Below are positions 1 to 9,175 of a stretch of DNA of 40,710 bases, piece after piece (positions within the stretch are counted from its first letter, which is position 1; each line of letters opens with the position of its first letter). The position numbers and the translations under genes were made by a program. Source of the DNA: Thermoplasmata archaeon (GTDB taxonomy: Archaea > Thermoplasmatota > Thermoplasmata > Thermoplasmatales > Thermoplasmataceae). The stretch lies in the NCBI GenBank assembly GCA_021826765.1, contig JAKAYK010000002.1, positions 1 to 40,710 of the forward strand, read 5' to 3'. The notes beneath the pieces are model-generated. The model saw only the letters and a list, made by a program, of their open reading frames with translations. It did not search any database and was not told the origin of the DNA.

Positions 1-2
1 TT

Positions 3-947
3 GTCGTTGGGCTGATCGCTCTTGTATTTCCTGAAGTTGTAGGTCTTGGATATGGATGGACTCAGCAACTTTTTGATGGAAATCTATCCCTTTTCAGCAT
101 GGGTTATGGAATTAATTATTACTTTCTGTTCCTGATATTTATTGCACTGTTTTTCCTGAAAGTAATCGCAACAAGCTTCACCATTGGATCTGAAGGATCA
201 GGAGGAGTTTTTGCACCAGCACTTGTTTCAGGAGCCTTCTTGGGCGCAGCCATAGCTATTCCTATACACGCTGTTTTTCCATTCATCAGCATGGATGAAA
301 TCATAGTTGTATCCATGATAGCCTTATTTGGAGGGGCGTCAAAAGCACCAATAGCTATTATCATCATGGGAACAGAGATGACAGGAACATTCGCCCTCTT
401 CATTCCACTCATGCTTGCAACCACAATCAGTTATTTTATCACAGGCGACATGACTATTTACAAATCACAGGTTTCTGACAGGTCAATGTCACCTGCACAT
501 GAAATGGAGTATCGCAAGCCTATGATGGATAGTATCCCCATATATACTGCAATGAATAAGGATTATCTTCATATAAACAAAGATGCTCCTGCGAGAGAGG
601 CAATAGAAAAGATAAGGGACAGCAGGACCAAAGGCATAGTAGTCCAAACAGATGGAAAATTTGAGGGATACCTATCTATTGAGAATATACCCGAGGATGT
701 GAACTACGAAGAGCCGGTGAAGAACCTGATGTCAGCTGATATTTCAAGGATTACGGCAGATAAATCTCTGCATGATGCCATGAATACGCTTCAAAACGAA
801 GCAACAGGAAAGATTATAGTTGTGGACAATAATGATCAGGACAAAATCCTTGGAACTATTACGCTCTCGGAAATTTCTGAAGCATACAACAGGGAAATAA
901 GGAGAATGAAAGAAAGAACCCGGCCAAAGGGAAGCAGGTCAATATAA
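3..947 (+). CDS. ClC-type chloride channel, C-terminal part with cytoplasmic CBS pair (5' truncated by window edge)
   Basis: The open frame continues upstream of the listed ATG (VVGLIALVFPEVVGLGYGW...). TM helices include GSEGSGGVFAPALVSGAFLGA, followed by two CBS-like segments. Confidence 0.9.
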   Translation, partial: VVGLIALVFPEVVGLGYGWTQQLFDGNLSLFSMGYGINYYFLFLIFIALFFLKVIATSFTIGSEGSGGVFAPALVSGAFLGAAIAIPIHAVFPFISMDEIIVVSMIALFGGASKAPIAIIIMGTEMTGTFALFIPLMLATTISYFITGDMTIYKSQVSDRSMSPAHEMEYRKPMMDSIPIYTAMNKDYLHINKDAPAREAIEKIRDSRTKGIVVQTDGKFEGYLSIENIPEDVNYEEPVKNLMSADISRITADKSLHDAMNTLQNEATGKIIVVDNNDQDKILGTITLSEISEAYNREIRRMKERTRPKGSRSI

Positions 948-968
948 AAAAAATGATAAATTATTTTT

Positions 969-1847
969 TTATTGTGCATCATTTACTATCTGGGATATGT
1001 AATTTGCACCACTTGTTATCCCTGAGAATTGTGCACTGTTGTTAAGCATATAGGATGGTGAATTTCCCTGAATGGTCACCGGGCTGAATAATGATCCTTC
1101 CAGGAAGTATGTCCCCCCGTTACCGCTTATAATTATACACGTTGTAAGATGGCCTGCAAAATTGGCAAGTGGTTCTGTTGTGGTGCTCGTAGCGTCAGTG
1201 GGAACATATGTCTGGTAATCCACGAAGTCGTTTATGACCGCGGAAGGAAAACCGGATGTTGACTTCAGAGTGGTTATTCCTTCATTCACCAGTGCCTGGC
1301 TTGGTGTCTGTGGAAATTGTTCGGGATAAACATAATCTACATGGAAATTAACCTGCACTTTACTGTTGTTGAATGAGAAGTTGGTGAAAAGAAGTCCCGG
1401 TATATTGTTGATGTTTTCAGATGGATCGCTGTAATGGTATGAGATTATGTAGTTTCTGCTATGGTAAGTCTGGTTTATGTACTGATACCATATCCAGCTT
1501 TCTGCTGCTCCAATTGGGCAACCTCTCCAGGACATAAAATATATGTTTATCTGATTTTTTGTCCCAAGATTTCCGCTGGAAATATTTGCAAATTCTCCAG
1601 CTTTTATGAATGATGGCAAGCCACCTGAACTGCTGGAACCGGATGAACCTCCATACGGATTCAGATTCACAACACCGCTTGCCTCAAGAACGACTGAAAT
1701 AAGAATTACTGCTACCAGAATGGTGATTATTCCAATAAAAGTTTTATTATTTAATAAATCTCTGAATTTTGATGAAAAAGTTCTATTCTCCGCAACCTTT
1801 TTGTTATCTGCCAGACCTTTTTTCTTTTTGTTGCTGTTTGAAGACAC
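969..1847 (-). CDS. DUF929-like membrane-anchored thioredoxin-fold protein
   Basis: Single N-terminal TM, then INIYFMSWRGCPIGAAESWIWYQYIN, which resembles DUF929. The listed ORF begins at 1955, but a GTG at 1847 (VSSNSNKKKKGLAD) avoids overlap with the divergent gene at 1923. Confidence 0.7.
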   Translation of the reverse strand: MSSNSNKKKKGLADNKKVAENRTFSSKFRDLLNNKTFIGIITILVAVILISVVLEASGVVNLNPYGGSSGSSSSGGLPSFIKAGEFANISSGNLGTKNQINIYFMSWRGCPIGAAESWIWYQYINQTYHSRNYIISYHYSDPSENINNIPGLLFTNFSFNNSKVQVNFHVDYVYPEQFPQTPSQALVNEGITTLKSTSGFPSAVINDFVDYQTYVPTDATSTTTEPLANFAGHLTTCIIISGNGGTYFLEGSLFSPVTIQGNSPSYMLNNSAQFSGITSGANYISQIVNDAQ

Positions 1848-1922
1848 GATAAAAGAGTTAATGAAAATATAAAATACTTTCTTTAGTAACAAATTTCTTA
1901 TTTCCAGACTCACTATCTTCTT

Positions 1923-2882
1923 ATGAAATATGGAATCATAGGTCTGGGAAATCATGCGCTCAACAGAATAATGCCCTCTATCGTTTCCAGTGGAAGCGAG
2001 ATTTTCGGCGTCACTACGACTAACAGTGAGAAAGGTAGAACTGTTTCAGATCAATATTCTTGCAAATATTTTGGCACCTATGAGGAAATGTTAAGATCAG
2101 ATATAGAGAATGTATATATCGCATCTCCCAACTTTCTCCATTATGAACATGCCATGAAAGCAATCAGGAATGGGAAGAATATATTGATGGAAAAACCCAT
2201 GGCTCTCAGGGCAGTTGAAGCAAAGGACATAATGGAACTTTCAAAAGAAAAAAATGTCAGGGTTGCAGTTGGGTTTCATCTCAGGATGCATCCGTCTGTC
2301 AAATTTGTCAAAGATAGGATTTCTGATACCCAATCACCAATTAAACTCATTTCAGGATACTGGGGCCACCTGAGCACCTCACAAAGGAATATCACCGATG
2401 ATAACAGATGGTGGGGAGAGTATGAAAAGTCCGGAGGTGGTTCAGTTATGGGAACAGGAGTTCATATTATTGACACCATATTGAACATAGCGGGAAAGTT
2501 TCCGAGAAAGGTAACTGCCTTAGCTCTTCCTGAAGGTTCAATGATCGACAGATCAATGATCATAAACATGCAATTTGAAAGTTTCATCTCCACAGCATAC
2601 AGTTCAAGGGAAACCTCCGAATTGAGCAACGATCTTGTGATCGTGACTGAAGGAGAAGAAATCAGGGTAAGAAACTTTTTTTCCACATCTATTGATTATG
2701 AAATACTGGTAAATGGAAATTCCATGCAGAAAGAATCAGGTGGGAATATATATGCAAAGGAAATTGCCGAATTTGAGAAAGCTGTATCCGGGGAAGAATC
2801 GCACATTGCAAGGGATAAGGATGGCTATTATGTCGTCAGGGTAATAGAGGATGCGCATAGATACATGTCCATGGCAAGATAG
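1923..2882 (+). CDS. Gfo/Idh/MocA-family oxidoreductase
   Basis: Rossmann start MKYGIIGLGNHALNRIMPSI, with the EKPMALRAVEAKDI motif. Confidence 0.9.
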   Translation: MKYGIIGLGNHALNRIMPSIVSSGSEIFGVTTTNSEKGRTVSDQYSCKYFGTYEEMLRSDIENVYIASPNFLHYEHAMKAIRNGKNILMEKPMALRAVEAKDIMELSKEKNVRVAVGFHLRMHPSVKFVKDRISDTQSPIKLISGYWGHLSTSQRNITDDNRWWGEYEKSGGGSVMGTGVHIIDTILNIAGKFPRKVTALALPEGSMIDRSMIINMQFESFISTAYSSRETSELSNDLVIVTEGEEIRVRNFFSTSIDYEILVNGNSMQKESGGNIYAKEIAEFEKAVSGEESHIARDKDGYYVVRVIEDAHRYMSMAR

Positions 2883-2929
2883 GCCGGAATAAAAAGTAAT
2901 TTATACCCTTTTTTAAATTCTCACTGGTT

Positions 2930-3742
2930 ATGCAGGAAGATATATTTATAGACGCAGAAGTGGCTTCAAAGATTATTGACACTGTTATCTATTACGACTG
3001 CAGGTACAGACTGGCTGAGTCAGATTGGGGTGAAGGGGAATACAGGAAGGGACATATACCCGGAGCATACTTTTTTGATCTGAACCGGGATCTTGCGGGA
3101 AAGGTTGATGTGGAAGGTGGAAGGCATCCATTGCCAGATCTTGAAATATTTAAGGAAAAACTTGAAAAAACCGGGCTCACTGATAATACGACAGCAATAT
3201 GTTATGATGATAATCTTTCAGGAGCCTCAAGAATGTGGTTCCTTCTAAATTTTATCGGACACAGCAACACATTCATCCTGAATGGTGGAATAGAAGCATG
3301 GAAAAGAGTAGGGGACCCTGTTGAAACTAATATTCCGTCTCACAGAATTAATGGAAAAATCAGCCTGAAACTCAACAATAGCATCCTTGTCGATATGGAT
3401 AAAGTCAGGGAATCCATTGGAAAATACCAGATAATTGATGTAAGGGATGAAACCAGATTCCTTGGGAAATCGGAGCCCATAGACAGGATTCCTGGAAGAA
3501 TACCGGGTTCAATAAACCTGCCATTCCAGAATCTCATGAATGGTGCATACCTGAAGAGTGAGGAGGAATTAAGGGATATTCTGAAATCAGCAGAAGATAA
3601 TACAATTCTTTACTGTGGTTCCGGCGTGACTTCATGCGTTACTTTTGCTGTTCTCAAGATGCTTGGGAAAAATCCCGTACTTTATCTCGGAAGTTACAGT
3701 GACTGGATCAGCCATAAGGGAAACAATGTGGAACATGGGTGA
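2930..3742 (+). CDS. Thiosulfate/3-mercaptopyruvate sulfurtransferase (tandem rhodanese)
   Basis: Two rhodanese domains; active-site loop YCGSGVTSCV; R-GHIPGA. Confidence 0.9.
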   Translation: MQEDIFIDAEVASKIIDTVIYYDCRYRLAESDWGEGEYRKGHIPGAYFFDLNRDLAGKVDVEGGRHPLPDLEIFKEKLEKTGLTDNTTAICYDDNLSGASRMWFLLNFIGHSNTFILNGGIEAWKRVGDPVETNIPSHRINGKISLKLNNSILVDMDKVRESIGKYQIIDVRDETRFLGKSEPIDRIPGRIPGSINLPFQNLMNGAYLKSEEELRDILKSAEDNTILYCGSGVTSCVTFAVLKMLGKNPVLYLGSYSDWISHKGNNVEHG

Positions 3743-3865
3743 GTTGCTAAAGCCCATCCTATTTATCCATTCATTTCAATTGCAATAATTTCCCTATTGA
3801 TAATATATTCATATGCATATATAAATTCTTAAAAGACTTTTAAGGCAGAGATAATACAGGTAATC

Positions 3866-5038
3866 ATGTCGAACGCAGATGTTTATATCATTTCTGCAAA
3901 AAGAACACCAATTGGAAAATTTGGCAGATCGCTGAAAGACATTAATGCTGCCCATCTGGGAGGTTATGCAATAAAAGCAGCAGTTGATTCTTCGGGGCTG
4001 AAAGGGGAAGACATTGAAGAAGTTCTAATGGGAAATGTAATACAGGCTGGAAATGGACAGAATCCAGCCGGGCAATGCGCATCCTTTGCAGGACTTCCTT
4101 ATACGGTCACCAAGAATACTGTCAATGTTGTTTGCGCTTCTGGAATGCTCGCTCTGGAGAATGCATCAAGGGAAATTATGCTTGGAGAGAGAGATATAAT
4201 TGTGGCGGGAGGTGCCGAGAGCATGAGTATGGCCCCATTTCTCTTATCAAGTTCACTCAGATGGGGTGTAAAACAGATGTTCAATTCACAGGAGAAGATG
4301 ACAGATTCAATGTTTCATGACGGGCTTCAGGATGCATTCTATGGAATGGCTATGGGATATTATTCCGACTTAACTGCGAAGAAATTTAACATGAAAAGGG
4401 AATATCTGGATGAGTTTTCAATTCAGAGTCAGGAAAGGGCTCTCAAGGCATCAGAGAATGGTTCCTTCCGGAACGAGATAGTAGAACTTCCGGAACTCAA
4501 AATTGATGAGGGGGTAAGGAAAACCAGCATAGATGTTCTTTCAAAACTTAAACCATCCTTCGGCGAGAATGGATTGCATACTGCAGGAAATTCTTCACAG
4601 ATATCAGATGGTGCATCTGCACTTGTCCTTGCTTCAGATAAAGCTGTCAAGGAACACAATCTCAGGCCTATTGGGAAAATTACAGGTTTTACTTCTGCAT
4701 CAATGGATCCTAGGGAATTTGTGGAGGCGCCTGTACGCTCAACAAGAGCACTGCTGGATAAAAAGAATATGAAGATTGAGGATTTCGATCTGGTCGAGCA
4801 TAATGAAGCATTTGCAGCGGCCTCGCTTCTGGTGAGGGACATGCTAGGGATCCATAATGATAGATTCAATGTTAACGGAGGCGCCATTGCAATGGGCCAT
4901 CCACTTGGCAATAGTGGTTCAAGGATAGTTGTCACACTTCTTCACGCACTGAGAGCAAGAAAAATGAGCAATGGCATAGCTACGCTCTGCCATGGTGGAG
5001 GAGGAGGACACAGTATGTCTCTGGAGGTGATAGAATGA
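3866..5038 (+). CDS. Acetyl-CoA acetyltransferase (thiolase)
   Basis: Motifs VVCASGMLALENA, HNEAFAAA, NVNGGAIAMGHPLGNSGSRI and CHGGGGGHSMSLE. Confidence 0.93.
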   Translation: MSNADVYIISAKRTPIGKFGRSLKDINAAHLGGYAIKAAVDSSGLKGEDIEEVLMGNVIQAGNGQNPAGQCASFAGLPYTVTKNTVNVVCASGMLALENASREIMLGERDIIVAGGAESMSMAPFLLSSSLRWGVKQMFNSQEKMTDSMFHDGLQDAFYGMAMGYYSDLTAKKFNMKREYLDEFSIQSQERALKASENGSFRNEIVELPELKIDEGVRKTSIDVLSKLKPSFGENGLHTAGNSSQISDGASALVLASDKAVKEHNLRPIGKITGFTSASMDPREFVEAPVRSTRALLDKKNMKIEDFDLVEHNEAFAAASLLVRDMLGIHNDRFNVNGGAIAMGHPLGNSGSRIVVTLLHALRARKMSNGIATLCHGGGGGHSMSLEVIE

Positions 5039-5874
5039 ATGTAAGCGTAGTTGGAGCAGGAACAATGGGAAGAGGTATAGGTCAGGTATTTGCGCAGGCA
5101 GGTCACGATGTGATCCTGATAGACATCAACAGGAATGTTCTGTCGTCTGCAGAATCAAACATAAAGGAATCGCTTTCAAGATTGAACAGGAAAGGCCTCC
5201 TGAAGGAGAGCATAGAATCAATCATCGGGAGAATAAAATACAGTTCAAGCCTGGAGGACATAAAAAACAGCAAGATCATTATCGAGGCTGTTTTTGAGAA
5301 GATTGAGATAAAGAAGGAAACTCTGGAGATCATAAGCAAGCATGCCGATCCACAGGCCATTATCGGCACAAACACTTCTTCCATTTCCATCAACACTCTT
5401 TCCCAGTACGTCAATGGCAAGGAGAGATTCCTTGGAACACATTTTTTCAATCCTGTTCCGGTGATGAAACTCGTGGAAATCATAACATCAGAAAGAACGG
5501 ATGGCAAGGTCGTGGAAACAATAGAGAAGGTGATGATAGAAATTGGAAAAGATCCTGTTTTTTCAAAAGATTTCCCGGGCTTCGTTTCAAACAGGATACT
5601 CATGCCTCTCATAAGGGAAGCAATATTGACATTTGAACAGGGTGTTGCTTCTGCTGCAGATATCGACAAAACTTTCAGGCTGGGAATGAATCATCCCATG
5701 GGCCCCCTCGAACTGGCAGATTTTGTCGGACTCGATGTGTGTTATGATGTTCTGGAGGTTCTCTACAGGGATTATGGAGACCCAAGATTCAAGCCACCGA
5801 TCACTCTCAAGAATATGGTGACCGCAGGAAAGCTCGGAAGAAAATCATCAGAAGGTTTCTACACTTACAGGTGA
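5035..5874 (+). CDS. 3-hydroxyacyl-CoA (3-hydroxybutyryl-CoA) dehydrogenase
   Basis: GAGTMGRGIGQVFAQAG; THFFNPVPVMKLVEII; overlaps the thiolase stop (ATGA). Confidence 0.93.
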   Translation: MNVSVVGAGTMGRGIGQVFAQAGHDVILIDINRNVLSSAESNIKESLSRLNRKGLLKESIESIIGRIKYSSSLEDIKNSKIIIEAVFEKIEIKKETLEIISKHADPQAIIGTNTSSISINTLSQYVNGKERFLGTHFFNPVPVMKLVEIITSERTDGKVVETIEKVMIEIGKDPVFSKDFPGFVSNRILMPLIREAILTFEQGVASAADIDKTFRLGMNHPMGPLELADFVGLDVCYDVLEVLYRDYGDPRFKPPITLKNMVTAGKLGRKSSEGFYTYR

Positions 5875-5878
5875 AATA

Positions 5879-6616
5879 ATGGAAAATATCAAGGTTGGAC
5901 AATCTGGAAAGGTCGCAGATATTCAGATAAACTGTAAGAATCCTATGAATCCTCTTACAGTGGAAGTTCTGGAGGAAATTGAAGAGACTCTGAAGGATGA
6001 GAGTAAGATCGGCCTGATTTCCGGAATGAACAGAGCATTCAGTGCAGGTGCAAACATAAAAGAGTTTATTGATCTTCATCCACAGAAAGCATATGAATTC
6101 TCCAGAAGGGGACATGACGTGATGAATTTCATTGCGGAAAGAAAAATGCCTGTTATTGCCGCAATTCATGGGTTTGCGCTTGGCGGAGGCATGGAACTGG
6201 CAATTGCCTGTGATTATAGAATTGCGCATCCATCAACAATTATGGGACTCCCGGAAATAACACTTGGCATACTTCCAGGATTTGGAGGCACACAGAGACT
6301 ACGCCATCTTGTTGGGGAAACAATGGCCTTTGAACTGGCCACAACGGGAAAGAAATTTGGTGCTGAGGTGGCAAAACAGATTGGAATACTCAACGAGATA
6401 ACGGAAAATTACTATGAGAGGGGAATGGAAGTTGCCAAACAGTATGAAAAACTCCCTGTTGAAGCTCTCGGATACATAAAAGAACTTATAAGGGCCAAAC
6501 ACGATGATAATTTCTATCTGGAGATGGAATACTTTGGGAGAGTCTTCGCAACAGAGAATCAGAAAGAAGGCGTGAAAGCATTTCTGGAAAAAAGGGAAGC
6601 TTCATTCAACCATTAA
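5879..6616 (+). CDS. Enoyl-CoA hydratase/isomerase family protein
   Basis: Oxyanion-hole motifs AFSAGANIKEF and IHGFALGGGMELAIACDYRIA; PEITLGILPGFGGTQRL. Confidence 0.93.
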   Translation: MENIKVGQSGKVADIQINCKNPMNPLTVEVLEEIEETLKDESKIGLISGMNRAFSAGANIKEFIDLHPQKAYEFSRRGHDVMNFIAERKMPVIAAIHGFALGGGMELAIACDYRIAHPSTIMGLPEITLGILPGFGGTQRLRHLVGETMAFELATTGKKFGAEVAKQIGILNEITENYYERGMEVAKQYEKLPVEALGYIKELIRAKHDDNFYLEMEYFGRVFATENQKEGVKAFLEKREASFNH

Positions 6617-6619
6617 AAT

Positions 6620-7348
6620 TCATCTTTTATTGAGTGGATAATCCTTTATTGAACACCCGCCCGGTCCACAGATTATTGAGGAATTGGTCAAATTAAGGAA
6701 TATGCCAACTTCTACAACACCGGGAATGTTTTTTATCGAGTTGAACACTTTTTCCGGATTATCCATCTTTCCAGTCCTGGCAATTGCAACCATGTTGCCA
6801 TTATCTGTCTTTGCTTCAGGGTTCCCTTTAATATCTGTCTTGAAAAACTCACTCAGCCTGTCAACCGTGTTCTTCCAGAGAAATGGAAGTATTTCAACAG
6901 GCACTCCAAAATCACCCAATTTATCCACTGATTTGGTTGAATCCGCAATTATCACGACCTCCCTGCTGTTGTATGCGACCATTTTCTCTCTTGTGAGGGC
7001 CCCTCCACCACCTTTTATGAGCCTTCCCTCAGGGTCTATTTCATCACAGCCATCCACTGTAATGTCTATGAATCCTGCGAATTCATGCGTAACCTTAAGC
7101 CCGTACTGTATCAATTTTTTCTCGCTGTCATTGGAAGTAGGGACGAATAGGGTGTCATGGAAATGTGTTTTGTCTGCACCAATTTCATCGATCAAGTGCT
7201 TTACAGTGGAACCTGTTCCAATTCCAACAATCTTCTTCCCGCGGAGTTTTTCAATTGCTTTCTGCGCTGCCTTTTTCTTAAAATCTTCACTGTTCATCTG
7301 ACAGTTAGGTATTTCATAATAGTATTTTACCCATAACTCCCCGTTCAT
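6620..7348 (-). CDS. rpiA: Ribose-5-phosphate isomerase A
   Basis: VGIGTGSTVKHLIDEIG, DGCDEIDPEGRLIKGGGGALTREK. True start may be the internal MNSEDFKKK. Confidence 0.92.
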   Translation of the reverse strand: MNGELWVKYYYEIPNCQMNSEDFKKKAAQKAIEKLRGKKIVGIGTGSTVKHLIDEIGADKTHFHDTLFVPTSNDSEKKLIQYGLKVTHEFAGFIDITVDGCDEIDPEGRLIKGGGGALTREKMVAYNSREVVIIADSTKSVDKLGDFGVPVEILPFLWKNTVDRLSEFFKTDIKGNPEAKTDNGNMVAIARTGKMDNPEKVFNSIKNIPGVVEVGIFLNLTNSSIICGPGGCSIKDYPLNKR

Positions 7349-7377
7349 ATTTATATTGCTTCATTTCATGAGGTCAT

Positions 7378-7893
7378 ATGGATTCCAACAAAAACAAAAA
7401 AAGCTGGATAGACAGCAGAACCGTGACGGAAAAACTTGTTTTACCTCCGGACACCAACGTATTCAATTCACTTTATGGTGGTCGACTGATGGAATGGATC
7501 GACAATATAGCGTCAATAGTGGCCTTTAAACACTGTAGGCAGAGGACAGTAACAGGGAGTATTGACAGCATATTCTTCCTTGCGCCAATACACATTGGTT
7601 ACATTGTTAAACTGGATGCAAGGATAAATTATGTTACCAAAACCACAATGGAAATTGAAGTGGATGTTCTATCTCAGGATCCAAACACAGGCAAAAGCAG
7701 ATTTGCGACAAAAGCCTATCTTACTTATGTGGGAATTGACCAGGACGGAAGGGCAACCTCAATACCCGGACTCCTTCTTGATGATGAAAATTCTAAGAAC
7801 AGATTCAGGGAGGCTGAAGAGAGGAATGTAAGAAGGAAAGATCTTCTTTCCAAGGTAAAAGCAGAAGCCATGATTTATGATAAACTACAATAA
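7378..7893 (+). CDS. Hotdog-fold acyl-CoA thioesterase
   Basis: LPPDTNVFNSLYGGRLMEWIDNIASIVA is typical of YciA/BFIT-like thioesterases. Confidence 0.88.
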   Translation: MDSNKNKKSWIDSRTVTEKLVLPPDTNVFNSLYGGRLMEWIDNIASIVAFKHCRQRTVTGSIDSIFFLAPIHIGYIVKLDARINYVTKTTMEIEVDVLSQDPNTGKSRFATKAYLTYVGIDQDGRATSIPGLLLDDENSKNRFREAEERNVRRKDLLSKVKAEAMIYDKLQ

Positions 7894-7937
7894 TAGCACA
7901 CAAGAGAAACATTTTTTATTCCTTATCTTACAGTCTG

Positions 7938-8222
7938 ATGATGCTAAAAGAATCAATCTTTAACACTGTATCAGAATTTACGCAATTCACACAGACAAAC
8001 AGTATTCTTGACAGAGGATTATACATTGTAGTCTCTGCCTCAAGCGTTTTGATCGCACTTCTATGGATTCCCATAGCAATGGGGTTTTTCAGCACTGATG
8101 AAAACAAAAAATATGCATCTTACCACCGGGCGAAATCCGCTGCAATAGGGACAGCGATCTATATATTTGCAGTAACCGGCGTAATATATGGGGTATTCAA
8201 TTTCATAATAACAGGAAACTGA
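7938..8222 (+). CDS. Small two-TM protein, CedA1/VirB2-like pilin candidate
   Basis: 94 aa. Two hydrophobic helices (LYIVVSASSVLIALLWIPIAMGFF and AAIGTAIYIFAVTGVIYGVFNFII) are joined by a charged loop (STDENKKYASYHRAKS). First gene of a coupled cassette with a VirB6-like and a VirB4-like gene. Confidence 0.55.
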   Translation: MMLKESIFNTVSEFTQFTQTNSILDRGLYIVVSASSVLIALLWIPIAMGFFSTDENKKYASYHRAKSAAIGTAIYIFAVTGVIYGVFNFIITGN

Positions 8223-9175
8223 TGCTATCCTCAGATATTATTTCAGCTCTTGGAAAGGCAATACTTTCCATGGAACTCTTTCTCTCGCAATTTCTATGGA
8301 GAATGGCTATAGATCAGGGATTAAAAAACCCACAGTCTTACCTGATCTGGCATCTATTCAATGGCAATCTAAGGAAGCTTGAAAATGATCTGTTTGATCT
8401 TGTGCCAGTATTGATATCAATTTCACTTGCATATTCTGGCATTGCCATTCTTATGGGATTGGAAAAGGAAAATAAGCACATTCTTGAAAATGCATCAGTT
8501 GGGTTATTTCTACTTGCATTTTCCGTTTATGTGATGAAGTTTACATTAATAGTTTCTCTGGATGCATCAGATGGAATTCTATCCATGTCTTCAGGCTGGA
8601 GTTATTATTTCTCTGATGTTTATGTGCTTTCAAGTATGGGGTTTTCAGGAAATCAGGCATACTCCGAAATATTTTTTTCAGGCATCTACACTATTGGAGG
8701 CATAGGAATAACTCTGTCTCTGATGCTCAGGGAGGGGATTCTTATAATGTTGTTTCTTCTCCTTCCCCTTTTATCGGTATTATCATTCAACGTGAAGGGA
8801 AGGGGTATTCTTATCAAATTGTGGATAGTGTTCCTTGAGGCAGCTTTTCTGCCGGTACCAATCCTTTTGATGATATATGTTTATATCAACCTGAGTGGAG
8901 ATTTCTTTCAACAGCTGGGCATCATAATACTTATTTCATCTTTTCCTGCTTTTCTCTCATATGGATCTTATAGAATTGCAGGCGCAAGGTTCTCCTCACT
9001 GCCATTTTTAATTGAATTTGAAAGGAAGAACATGTCCAGTATGGTATCACCTACCAAGGGGCCCCTGTCCGTTCCATTCCAGAACACCATAAAACAGTTA
9101 AAGAATACTTTCCCGGAGGGGGAGATGGGGAGACTGGTAACAGAGATGAACGGAGGATCCAGTTTTGAGCACTGA
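8222..9175 (+). CDS. Polytopic membrane protein, CedA/VirB6/TrbL-like
   Basis: 317 aa with multiple TM segments; LREGILIMLFLLLPLLSVLSFNVKGRGILIKLWIVFLEAAFLPVPILLMIYVYI resembles the VirB6/TrbL core. One-nt overlap with the preceding stop (TGATG). Confidence 0.55.
   Translation: MLSSDIISALGKAILSMELFLSQFLWRMAIDQGLKNPQSYLIWHLFNGNLRKLENDLFDLVPVLISISLAYSGIAILMGLEKENKHILENASVGLFLLAFSVYVMKFTLIVSLDASDGILSMSSGWSYYFSDVYVLSSMGFSGNQAYSEIFFSGIYTIGGIGITLSLMLREGILIMLFLLLPLLSVLSFNVKGRGILIKLWIVFLEAAFLPVPILLMIYVYINLSGDFFQQLGIIILISSFPAFLSYGSYRIAGARFSSLPFLIEFERKNMSSMVSPTKGPLSVPFQNTIKQLKNTFPEGEMGRLVTEMNGGSSFEH

Noticed and set aside
4429-4935. 168-aa minus-strand ORF inside thiolase
   Set aside because: Antisense to a clear thiolase; Ser/Leu-rich shadow ORF with no recognisable motif.
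5103-5669. 188-aa minus-strand ORF inside the 3-hydroxyacyl-CoA dehydrogenase
   Set aside because: Antisense shadow of a strongly supported gene.
6684-7301. 205-aa plus-strand ORF opposite rpiA
   Set aside because: Shadow of the RpiA coding strand.
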